Source: JACQWR01 sp964614365
GTDB lineage: Bacteria; Desulfobacterota; Syntrophia; Syntrophales; JACQWR01
NCBI GenBank assembly: GCA_964614365.1
Contig: CAZTLA010000086.1
Span: 1-12,570 of the forward strand
Length of the DNA stretch: 12,570 bases
Direction of reading: 5' to 3'
The notes under the pieces are model-generated. The model searched no databases. It worked only from the letters and a program-made list of their open reading frames with translations, and had not been told where the DNA came from. Position 1 is the stretch's first letter. Every line of letters starts with the position of its first letter. Of this stretch, positions 6,561 to 12,570 are shown in pieces. The translations under genes and the position numbers were made by a program.

Positions 6561-7816
6561 TCCCCCTTTTTTTCCGTTTCCTGTTCCAGAAGTTTCCCTG
6601 CCTCCTCTATCCAGAGAGCCGCGGCCTTTTCATCCACTCCGGGAAGCGATGACAACATTCCCGGTTCTGCCGCAGCAATGGTCGTGATGCTCTTTAATCC
6701 CTCGTTGAAGAGGCGTTCCGCGGTTTCTACGGTAATGCCGGGTATTTTCATCAGAGACTGATGCCCTTCTTCAGTCTGCGTTGAGGCCATGGATTCACTC
6801 TTCACGTCGATTTTCCAGCCTGTCAGTTTAACGGCAAGCCGCACGTTCTGGCCGCTTTTCCCGATCGCCAGAGAAAGCTGGTCATCGGGAACGATAACCA
6901 CCATGGCGCGGCTGTCTTCATCCACGAAAACCCGATTCACCTTGGCCGGAGACAGGGCGCTGCACACGTACTTGGCCTGGTCATCGGCATAGGGAACGAT
7001 GTCAATTTTTTCCCCGCGCAGTTCCTGCACCACGCTCTGCACCCGGGAGCCCCGCATGCCCACGCAGGCGCCGACGGGATCGATGTCCCTGTCCTTGGTT
7101 CTGACCGCGATCTTTGACCGCTTGCCCGGTTCCCTCGCCACACTCATGATGTCAATCAACCCCTCGGATATTTCCGGAACCTCGACTTCGAAGAGTCCCT
7201 TGAGGAAGCTCGGATGCGTCCGGGAAAGAATGATCTGCGGCCCCTTGGTTATCTTCTTGACGTCAAAGAGATAGGCCCGTATTCGCTCTCCCCGCTTGTA
7301 GGCCTCCCGGTAAATCTGCTCGGACGTGGGAATCACCCCCTCGGCCCGACCAAGGTTGACAATGATATTGCCCCCTTCAAAACGCTGTACAAAGCCGTTC
7401 ACCAGTTCGCCCTTTCTATCCTTGTACTCCTCATAGATGTTGTCCCGCTCGGCATCTTTGACCCGCTGGATGATTATTTGTTTTGCCGTTTGAACGGCGA
7501 TCCTGCCGAAGGTGCTCGTATCGAGTTTTTTCCCCAGGCTGTCACCCGGCTCCGCCTCTTCATCCAGCTCGTACCTGGCTTCCTCGAGGGAAACCTGCGT
7601 CTCCGGGTCCACCACTTTTTCTTCCACCGTCCTGAACTGGAAGACCTCTATTTCCCCGGCTTCTTCATTGTAGCGCGCCTCAATGTCGACATGGGGACCG
7701 AGTTTTTTCCTGGCGGCGGTCAGCATCGCCGCCTCCAGGGCTTCTATGATGACGCTCCTATCTATCCCCCGGTCCTTACCCATCTGTTCGATCAGACGTT
7801 TAAGTTCTGACAACAT
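6557..7816 (-). CDS. nusA: transcription termination/antitermination factor NusA
   Basis: NusA binds RNA polymerase and nascent RNA, promoting pausing, intrinsic termination and antitermination complexes. The 419-residue protein has an N-terminal polymerase-binding domain (1-130), an S1 domain (about 137-201, GFVQRFEGGNIIVNLG), KH1 with GACVGMRGSRV (249-259) and KH2 with SLAIGKSGQNVRLA (315-328). It ends in a single helix-hairpin-helix-like module (about 352-410, MKIPGITVETAERLF and LPGVDEKAAALWIEEAG). It is shorter than E. coli NusA, which has two C-terminal acidic repeats, and longer than the B. subtilis form, which has none. The ATG has GGGAGG 8 nt upstream and lies 17 nt after rimP. As first-operon product it could act on the terminator in the rimP leader; that is inference. 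Confidence 0.97.
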   Translation of the reverse strand: MLSELKRLIEQMGKDRGIDRSVIIEALEAAMLTAARKKLGPHVDIEARYNEEAGEIEVFQFRTVEEKVVDPETQVSLEEARYELDEEAEPGDSLGKKLDTSTFGRIAVQTAKQIIIQRVKDAERDNIYEEYKDRKGELVNGFVQRFEGGNIIVNLGRAEGVIPTSEQIYREAYKRGERIRAYLFDVKKITKGPQIILSRTHPSFLKGLFEVEVPEISEGLIDIMSVAREPGKRSKIAVRTKDRDIDPVGACVGMRGSRVQSVVQELRGEKIDIVPYADDQAKYVCSALSPAKVNRVFVDEDSRAMVVIVPDDQLSLAIGKSGQNVRLAVKLTGWKIDVKSESMASTQTEEGHQSLMKIPGITVETAERLFNEGLKSITTIAAAEPGMLSSLPGVDEKAAALWIEEAGKLLEQETEKKGE

Positions 7817-7833
7817 GGAACAATCCTCCCTAT

Positions 7834-8310
7834 TTATTCATACTCAAGATTTGCCTTAACAACCAAATCTTTCGGTATGCGATAGATCTTTCCTGCCACC
7901 TCAACAATCAGCCATTTGCGGCCATCCGCATCGAGAACATTAACCAGCTTCCCCCGAAAATTCTTTACCCCCTCGACTTTTTCACTGCTGGTGACGCGCA
8001 CCCTGCTTCCCTGATACTTCAGGAAATCCTTGTCTCTCGTCAGCGGCCTGGCCAGGCCCGGTGAGGATACCTCCATGGTGTAGGGACCGGGCGGGACGTC
8101 GTGGATATCGAGGAGATCGCCCAACTGATTGCTGATCTCGGCGCAATCGTCAATGGTCACCCCGCCATCCTTATCCATGAATATTCGTACAAGCCACCGT
8201 GATTTTGCCTTCAAGCATTCCACATGGATCAGTTCCATATGCTCGGCTTCAAGAAGCGGCTCCGCCAACTGCCATATCTTTTCCACGTAGGTACGAACGG
8301 CGGTATGCAT
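7834..8310 (-). CDS. rimP: ribosome maturation factor RimP
   Basis: RimP binds the 30S subunit and helps its maturation. The 158-residue product is of normal length. It has the N-terminal alpha/beta domain (VRTYVEKIWQLAEPLL, ELIHVECLKAKSRWLVRIFMD with the DKDGGVTIDDCAEIS segment) and the SPGLARPLTRDKDF motif that marks the family, followed by the SH3-like C-terminal domain (YQGSRVRVTS to the end). I start at the ATG at 8310 because GAAGGA stands 4 nt upstream. The ATG at 8322 would place the ribosome binding site in the T-tract of the terminator. rimP is the first protein gene of the nusA-infB operon, directly downstream of a promoter and terminator. Confidence 0.95.
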   Translation of the reverse strand: MHTAVRTYVEKIWQLAEPLLEAEHMELIHVECLKAKSRWLVRIFMDKDGGVTIDDCAEISNQLGDLLDIHDVPPGPYTMEVSSPGLARPLTRDKDFLKYQGSRVRVTSSEKVEGVKNFRGKLVNVLDADGRKWLIVEVAGKIYRIPKDLVVKANLEYE

Positions 8311-8322
8311 GTTTTCCTTCAT

Positions 8323-8350
8323 AAAACAAAAAAGTGGGCGAAAGCCCACT
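8323..8350 (-). terminator. intrinsic terminator in the rimP leader (attenuator-like)
   Basis: On the minus strand AGTGGGC (8350-8344), loop TTTC and GCCCACT (8339-8333) form a perfect 7-bp GC-rich stem followed by TTTTTTGTTTT. It ends 2 nt before the rimP ribosome binding site (8320-8315) and lies about 30 nt after the predicted start of the rimP promoter, so it must be read through for the operon to be expressed. A small stem TCATC/GATGA (8371-8367 with 8354-8350) lies just upstream. I recall a similar 'rimP leader' attenuator described in gammaproteobacteria; equivalence here is inferred. Confidence 0.9.
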
Positions 8351-8381
8351 CATCAAAAGCACCCAGGATGATTAGGTAGGA

Positions 8382-8410
8382 AGTGTAGCACAAAAAAAAA
8401 TCTATTGCAA
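8382..8410 (-). promoter_or_regulatory. sigma70-type promoter of the rimP-nusA-infB operon
   Basis: A -35 box TTGCAA (8410-8405) and a -10 box TACACT (8387-8382) are separated by exactly 17 bp that include a run of nine T. Transcription would begin near 8375, giving a leader of about 65 nt before rimP. Position, spacing and AT-rich spacer all fit a housekeeping promoter. Confidence 0.75.
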
Positions 8411-8425
8411 CAATAAATTGCAACA
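8404..8425. repeat. 9-bp direct repeat over the rimP -35 box
   Basis: ATTGCAACA occurs twice on the plus strand (8404-8412 and 8417-8425), 13 nt apart start to start. Each copy contains the palindrome TTGCAA, and one copy is the predicted -35 box. It could be a regulator site or a chance feature of AT-rich promoter DNA. Confidence 0.6.
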
Positions 8426-8446
8426 TGTGGGATTGAAGCGCGCTCC

Positions 8447-8476
8447 GCAGCGTGCCGCGGGAAATGCGCTCGCTGC
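8447..8476. repeat. GC-rich inverted repeat between tRNA-Gly and the rimP promoter
   Basis: GCAGCG (8447-8452) and CGCTGC (8471-8476) form a 6-bp stem around an 18-nt GC-rich loop containing CCGCGG. A second, overlapping set of GCGC-rich repeats lies beside it. No T-tract follows on the minus strand, so it is not a standard intrinsic terminator; it could be a processing or transcript-end structure for the tRNA. Confidence 0.45.
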
Positions 8477-8506
8477 CGAATTCAGGGGGATGGGAAAAGG
8501 AAAAAA

Positions 8507-8581
8507 TGGAGCGGGCGATGGGGCTCGAACCCACGACGTCCAGCTTGGGAAGCTGACATTCTACCACTGAATTACGCCCGC
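8507..8581 (-). tRNA. tRNA-Gly (anticodon CCC)
   Basis: The minus strand folds into a full cloverleaf. The acceptor arm is GCGGGCG/CGCCCGC, the D arm ATTC/GAAT with AGTGGTA in the loop, and the anticodon arm TCAGC/GCTGG with loop TTCCCAA, giving anticodon CCC, which reads GGG. There is a 5-nt variable loop and a T arm GTGGG/CCCAT with loop TTCGAGC. The discriminator is T and the CCA end is encoded (8509-8507). It resembles E. coli glyU. The first D-stem pair is A10-U25 rather than the usual G10-C25. TTTTTTCCTTTT follows directly. A promoter lies about 43 nt upstream of the tRNA. Confidence 0.97.
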
Positions 8582-8624
8582 TCAGAGAGGAAAACCGTTT
8601 GCCGTGATTCCTTCGATTTCGTGC

Positions 8625-8652
8625 ATCTTAATCAGGGCAAATTATTTGTCAA
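8625..8652 (-). promoter_or_regulatory. sigma70-type promoter upstream of tRNA-Gly
   Basis: A perfect -35 box TTGACA (8652-8647) and a -10 box TAAGAT (8630-8625) are separated by 16 bp, between the end of hisD and the tRNA. Transcription would start near 8618, leaving a 5' leader of roughly 36 nt to be removed by RNase P. Confidence 0.7.
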
Positions 8653-8694
8653 GGTATTTTTCCTGACGGCTTCGGAAAAGGTCGGGGGCGCTTT

Positions 8695-9996
8695 TTACGA
8701 AGTCGTCTTTCTCGCCAGCCTCACGGCGATGGACTCGCCGTGTCCGTCAAGACCTTCCATCCGCGCAAAGCGCTCCGCTTCCCGACCGTATTTCTGCAGG
8801 GCTTCCGCAGAAAATTTCAGCACGCTGGTGCGCTTGACGAAATCGTAAACGCCCAGGGGGGAAGAAAATCTCGCCGTTCCGCCGGTGGGAAGAATATGGT
8901 TGGGCCCCGCAATGTAGTCGCCAATGGCCTCCGGCGTGCTGTGCCCGAGAAACACCGCCCCGGCATGCCTGATGCGATCCAGAATCTCCCGTGGGTTTTC
9001 AACCATCAGTTCCAGATGTTCCGGCGCAAAACGGTTGGCAATGGCAACGGCTTCTTCAATATCCTTCGTGACGAACAGTGCCCCGAAATCGTTGAGGGAA
9101 CGGCTCGCGATGGCCTTTTTCGGCAGGAGCGCGAGTTGCCGTTCGACCTCGGAAACGACCTGCACGGCAAGGGTTTCGTCGGGCGTCAGGAGTAGGGCGC
9201 CGGCCATGGCGTCATGCTCGGCCTGGGCAAGAAGATCCGCGGCCACCGCTGCTGCATCCGCCTTCCCGTCCGCAATGACGACCACCTCGCTGGGACCGGC
9301 GATCATGTCGATGGCCACCTGGCCGTAGACCATCTTTTTTGCCGCCGCCACATAGGCATTCCCCGGCCCCACAATCTTGTCCACCCGCGGCACTGATTCC
9401 GTTCCGAATGCCAGAGCGGCAATCGTCTGCGCGCCGCCTATCTTGAATATCCGCTTTACCCCACTCAGTTTTGCCGCAGCGGCAATCAATGGTTTCACCC
9501 CGCCATCACGGTCGGGACTGACGAGGATGATCTCATCCACGCCGGCGATCCGTGCGGGGATCGCCGCCATGAGCACTGTCGAGGGATAGGCTGCAAGTCC
9601 TCCGGGAGCGTATATGCCGATGCGCTCCAAGGGCGTTATCCGTTGTCCCAGTTCGATCCCCTCTTCATCAGATGAGGACCAGCTTTCGCGGACCTGCTGC
9701 CGGTGGAAGCGTTCAATGCGACGGGCGGCCAGTTCCAGAATCTGGATATCATCTCTGCCCACGTGGGCGATGGCATCCTCCCGTTCCCGTGGAGATGCTT
9801 CCACGCTGGAGGCATCAAGGACCACTCCATCGAATTTTTCCGTGTAATGAAAAAGCGCCTTGTCTCCCTGTGCCGCTACATCATCCACGATGCCCCGTAC
9901 AACCGTCCACAGATTATCGTCAAACAGCCTCCCGCGCTGCCTGATGCGCCGGAACGTCTCCTCGAAAGCACTCTCTTCCGTCCGGATTATTTTCAT
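8695..9996 (-). CDS. hisD: histidinol dehydrogenase
   Basis: HisD catalyses the last two steps of histidine synthesis, NAD-dependent oxidation of histidinol to histidine, as a zinc enzyme. The 433-residue protein matches the E. coli enzyme residue for residue at key sites: catalytic E326-H327 in RFAPEHLEL, and zinc ligands at Q258 and H261 (LLAQAEHD), D360 (EAIGD) and H419 (DGHG). The signature GPGNAYVAAAKK (210-221) and IAGPSEVVVIADG are intact. I start at the ATG at 9996, 1 nt after the murA stop; a longer frame from 10122 would add 42 residues buried in murA. The ribosome binding site is weak (AGAAGGG far upstream), so coupling to murA is likely. No hisG precedes it. No clear terminator follows; TTTTCC/GGAAAA just downstream is weak. 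Confidence 0.97.
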   Translation of the reverse strand: MKIIRTEESAFEETFRRIRQRGRLFDDNLWTVVRGIVDDVAAQGDKALFHYTEKFDGVVLDASSVEASPREREDAIAHVGRDDIQILELAARRIERFHRQQVRESWSSSDEEGIELGQRITPLERIGIYAPGGLAAYPSTVLMAAIPARIAGVDEIILVSPDRDGGVKPLIAAAAKLSGVKRIFKIGGAQTIAALAFGTESVPRVDKIVGPGNAYVAAAKKMVYGQVAIDMIAGPSEVVVIADGKADAAAVAADLLAQAEHDAMAGALLLTPDETLAVQVVSEVERQLALLPKKAIASRSLNDFGALFVTKDIEEAVAIANRFAPEHLELMVENPREILDRIRHAGAVFLGHSTPEAIGDYIAGPNHILPTGGTARFSSPLGVYDFVKRTSVLKFSAEALQKYGREAERFARMEGLDGHGESIAVRLARKTTS

Positions 9997-9997
9997 G

Positions 9998-11251
9998 CTA
10001 TGCCGCGACCCTTCTGATATCGGCGCCGAGAAGAGAAAATTTCTTCTCGATATCCTGATACCCCCTATCGATGTGATACACGCGGGAAATTTCGGTCTTT
10101 CCCTCCGCCGCCAAACCCGCAAGGATCAGGGAAGCGGACGCCCGGAGATCCGTGGCCATGGCCTGCGCTCCGCGAAGCCCGGGAACGCCCTTGACGATTG
10201 CACAATTCCCCTGGATGAGGATATCCGCGCCCATGCGCGTGAGTTCGCCCGCATGCATGAACCGGTTCTCAAAAACGGTCTCCGTGATCACGCTCAAACC
10301 ACCGGCCACGCTCATCATGGTCATGATCTGTGCCTGCAGGTCCGTGGGAAACCCCGGATAGGGCAGCGTTTTTACATCCACGCTGTTGATGGTTTTTTTG
10401 CCCCTCGCCCGTATGCCGCCATCAATCAGAGAAATCGTCATGCCGGCCGCGCGCAATTTGGTCACCAGGGCATCGAGATGAGCGGGGTTGCATCCCATAA
10501 CCTTTATATCGCCGCCCGTAATCCCGGCGGCAATCATGAAGGTGCCCGCCTCGATGCGGTCAGGGATGACGGCAGCTTCCACGGGGTGCAGGCGCTCAAC
10601 GCCCTCAATGACGATCACATCCGTTCCTGCGCCGCTGACCCGCGCCCCCATGCCGTTCAAAACCTCGGCAAGATTGACCACTTCCGGTTCCCGTGCCGCA
10701 TTTTTCAGCACGGTGGTCCCTTCCGCGAGCGTAGCAGCCATCATGATGTTCTCCGTTCCCGTAACGGTGGCAATATCAAAATAAATGGTGGCGCCCTTGA
10801 GCCTTGTTGCCTTCGCTTCCACGTAGCCTTCTTTCAGTTGCACGGACGCACCGAGATCCTGAAGGGCCTTTATATGCAGGTTGACCGGCCGGGCGCCGAT
10901 GGCGCATCCCCCGGGCAGGGAAACGCGCGCCTCACCCATCCGTGCCACGAGGGGACCGAGAACCAGAATGGAAGCCCTCATGGTTTTGACGAGATCGTAG
11001 GAAGCCTCGCAGTTGGTTATCTGATCCGCATTAACCTTTATCGTCGGCGGCTCCCCTTCTGTTTTCACGCCCAGGCTCTTCAGCAGTTTCCTCACGGTTC
11101 TGATGTCCACAAGGTCGGGGATATTGTAAAAGGTATTCCATCCCCCCACCAGCAGGGACGATGCCAGGATGGGAAGCGCCGCATTTTTGGCGCCGCTTAT
11201 CGGCACTTCTCCGTGAAGTTCGTTGCCGCCCTGTATAATGATCTTATCCAT
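9998..11251 (-). CDS. murA: UDP-N-acetylglucosamine 1-carboxyvinyltransferase
   Basis: MurA transfers enolpyruvate from phosphoenolpyruvate to UDP-GlcNAc, the first committed step of peptidoglycan synthesis, in the cytoplasm. The 417-residue length is normal. K22 lies in ISGAKNAALP (18-27), and the catalytic and fosfomycin-target cysteine is C116 in SLPGGCAIGARPVNLHI (111-127). Later motifs include PDRIEAGTFMIAAG, YPGFPTDLQAQ and the catalytic-loop ENRFMHAGEL. The presence of the cysteine predicts a fosfomycin-sensitive enzyme, unlike the Asp variants. The ATG directly follows the prmC TGA, with AAGGA 8 nt upstream inside prmC, so the genes are co-translated. Confidence 0.98.
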   Translation of the reverse strand: MDKIIIQGGNELHGEVPISGAKNAALPILASSLLVGGWNTFYNIPDLVDIRTVRKLLKSLGVKTEGEPPTIKVNADQITNCEASYDLVKTMRASILVLGPLVARMGEARVSLPGGCAIGARPVNLHIKALQDLGASVQLKEGYVEAKATRLKGATIYFDIATVTGTENIMMAATLAEGTTVLKNAAREPEVVNLAEVLNGMGARVSGAGTDVIVIEGVERLHPVEAAVIPDRIEAGTFMIAAGITGGDIKVMGCNPAHLDALVTKLRAAGMTISLIDGGIRARGKKTINSVDVKTLPYPGFPTDLQAQIMTMMSVAGGLSVITETVFENRFMHAGELTRMGADILIQGNCAIVKGVPGLRGAQAMATDLRASASLILAGLAAEGKTEISRVYHIDRGYQDIEKKFSLLGADIRRVAA

Positions 11252-12106
11252 TCACCCGTTCCTTCTTGCGACCACTACCCGCGTGATGCCGGCATAATCC
11301 TTCCTGAAGCGGATATCTTCATAGCGGTTCGTTTCCTGGAGCGCCGTTTCAACACGCCCCTCCTGTCCGTAGCCGATTTCCATGAACAGCAACCCGCCCT
11401 TTTCCAAGCGCCCCCAGCCCTCCCCGGCGATCTCCCGGTGGAACGCCGTTCCATCCGCGCCGGCAAGGAGAGCCGTCGATGGTTCGAATTCTTTTACATC
11501 GGCAGGGAGATGGGAAAATTCGTGCTCTGCAATATACGGTGGATTGGAAACGATAAGGTCAAAGCTGCCCGCCAGGGATGCAAACAAATCCCCCTGCACA
11601 AAATCAATGCGGTCGGCCACCCCATTCTTCATCGCATTTCTTGAGGCAACCCTGAGCGCATCCAGGGAGATATCGGTAGCCACGATTGTTGCCCCCTTCA
11701 ATTCGGAGGCAATTGCCACGCTGACGGCGCCGCTGCCGGTGCCGATTTCGAGTATGCGAGGTTTTTCGCGTCCTTCGTCGACACAGGCCTTGAGGACCTC
11801 CTCCACCAGGATCTCCGTTTCCGGCCTCGGCACCAGGACATCCCGATTGACCTCAAAGGTCAGTGACCAGAATTCCCGGCGTCCCGTGATGTATGCCACA
11901 GGTTCACCCCGTCGCCTCCGGGCAACCAGGCTCCGGAAACCCTGCACTGCGTCGCCGGTTACCGGCAGTTCAGGCTGCCCGTACAAACCATACCGGTCCA
12001 TTCCCAAATAGTGGGAAAGGAGCACCTCGGCGTCGAGCCTCGGCGTGGCAAGGCCGCATTGCGTAAAGTCCAGCGTTGCCTGATTGAGTGCTTCACGTAT
12101 TTCCAT
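11252..12106 (-). CDS. prmC: peptide chain release factor N5-glutamine methyltransferase
   Basis: PrmC (HemK) methylates the glutamine of the GGQ motif in release factors, using S-adenosylmethionine, which raises termination efficiency. The 284-residue protein has an N-terminal helical release-factor-binding domain (1-80) with GEPVAYITGRREFW (67-80). The methyltransferase domain has LVPRPETE (91-98), SAM-binding LEIGTGSG (119-126) and the substrate-binding SNPPY (187-191). It lies 59 nt downstream of prfA, its substrate gene, a widespread pairing. GGGAAG stands just before the ATG. The stop abuts murA. Confidence 0.97.
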   Translation of the reverse strand: MEIREALNQATLDFTQCGLATPRLDAEVLLSHYLGMDRYGLYGQPELPVTGDAVQGFRSLVARRRRGEPVAYITGRREFWSLTFEVNRDVLVPRPETEILVEEVLKACVDEGREKPRILEIGTGSGAVSVAIASELKGATIVATDISLDALRVASRNAMKNGVADRIDFVQGDLFASLAGSFDLIVSNPPYIAEHEFSHLPADVKEFEPSTALLAGADGTAFHREIAGEGWGRLEKGGLLFMEIGYGQEGRVETALQETNRYEDIRFRKDYAGITRVVVARRNG

Positions 12107-12165
12107 ATCTTCCCGGTAATCTCCAACAGCAGACGCATCCTTATCAGGAGAGGAACATCCGCTCT

Positions 12166-12570
12166 TTATTGCAAAGAACTTCCATTGCGGAGGGCCTCAG
12201 CCTGGTAATGGGTGGCCAGGGAGTCGATCGTCGCCTGGATATCGCCGTCCAGGAACGCCTCCAGATTGTACATCGTCAGTCCTATCCGGTGATCGGTTAC
12301 CCGTCCCTGAGGGAAGTTATACGTCCTGATGCGCTCGCTCCGGTCGCCGCTTCCCACCTGATTTTTTCTCGTCGCCGAGATTTCGGCATTCTGTTTTTTC
12401 ACCATCGCATCCAACAGCCTTGCCCGGAGCACCTTCATTGCCTTCGCCTTGTTCTTGAGTTGGGATTTCTCATCCTGACAGGTAACCACGAGTCCCGTGG
12501 GCAGATGAGTGATGCGCACGGCGGAATCCGTCGTGTTGACGCTCTGCCCGCCGTGACCGCTGGAGTGGTA
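12166..12570 (-). CDS. prfA: peptide chain release factor 1, C-terminal part, cut by window edge
   Basis: RF1 recognises UAA and UAG stop codons and releases the finished peptide. Only the last 134 residues lie in the window; the frame continues upstream past the edge. The catalytic GGQ (fragment residues 7-9, context SSGHGGQSVNTTDSAVRITH) is present; Q9 is the expected PrmC target. GSGDRSERIRTYNFPQGRVTDHRI identifies the factor as RF1 rather than RF2, since RF2 has a different sequence after RIRTY; motif broken here for length: GSGDRSERIR then TYNFPQGRVTDHRI. The codon-reading PxT motif is outside the window. The stop is TAA at 12168. Confidence 0.95.
   Translation of the reverse strand, partial: YHSSGHGGQSVNTTDSAVRITHLPTGLVVTCQDEKSQLKNKAKAMKVLRARLLDAMVKKQNAEISATRKNQVGSGDRSERIRTYNFPQGRVTDHRIGLTMYNLEAFLDGDIQATIDSLATHYQAEALRNGSSLQ

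Noticed and set aside
8319..8567. 82-codon minus-strand frame across tRNA-Gly and the rimP leader
   Set aside because: It reads through the tRNA gene, promoter and terminator; coding there is implausible.
8653..8694. Possible terminator after hisD (TTTTCC/GGAAAA stem)
   Set aside because: Weak AT-rich 6-bp stem with a 10-nt loop and no T-tract on the minus strand.
9860..11644. 594-codon open frame on the plus strand opposite hisD, murA and prmC
   Set aside because: It lies wholly antisense to three well-supported genes, resembles no protein family I know, and is expected from the codon bias of the genes opposite.
1..12570. Mobile element, CRISPR array, toxin-antitoxin or defence system
   Set aside because: No transposase, integrase, regularly spaced repeats or foreign-looking gene was seen; all genes are core functions in a familiar order.

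Overview
The window is a stretch of bacterial chromosome with a core translation, RNA-metabolism and cell-wall gene set. Every supported gene lies on the minus strand, so transcription runs from high to low coordinates. The gene order rimP-nusA-infB-ylxP-rbfA-nrnA-truB-rpsO-pnp, preceded by prfA-prmC-murA-hisD, together with moderately high GC, suggests a deltaproteobacterium (Desulfobacterota, perhaps a Syntrophus-like lineage). That placement is an inference from gene order and protein style; no marker in the window fixes it.

Layout in transcription order. (1) 12570-8695: the 3' part of prfA (release factor 1), prmC (which methylates release-factor glutamine), murA and hisD. prmC and murA abut, murA and hisD are 1 nt apart, and prfA is 59 nt upstream of prmC. 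(2) 8694-8311: a short non-protein region holding a promoter, tRNA-Gly(CCC) with an encoded CCA, an inverted repeat, a second strong promoter with a 9-bp direct repeat, and an intrinsic terminator just before the rimP ribosome binding site. (3) 8310-1: a dense operon of rimP, nusA, infB, ylxP, rbfA, nrnA, truB, rpsO and the 5' part of pnp. No stretch above 300 bases lacks a gene.

The second operon couples transcription elongation control (NusA), translation initiation (IF2), 30S maturation (RimP, RbfA), ribosomal protein S15, tRNA pseudouridylation (TruB) and RNA decay (NrnA, PNPase). Most junctions overlap or nearly touch. The two larger gaps, nusA-infB and rpsO-pnp, each contain a short ORF (33 and 38 codons) that starts on a 4-nt overlap with the upstream stop and ends on an ATGA overlap with the downstream start. 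A 16-codon ORF similarly spans truB-rpsO. If these are translated, ribosomes could travel from nusA to pnp with no untranslated gap longer than 15 nt. The rpsO-pnp gap can also fold into a long hairpin, recalling the RNase III-processed pnp leader of Escherichia coli.

There is no sign of a mobile element, CRISPR array, prophage or defence system. The interest here lies in regulatory architecture rather than new gene content.
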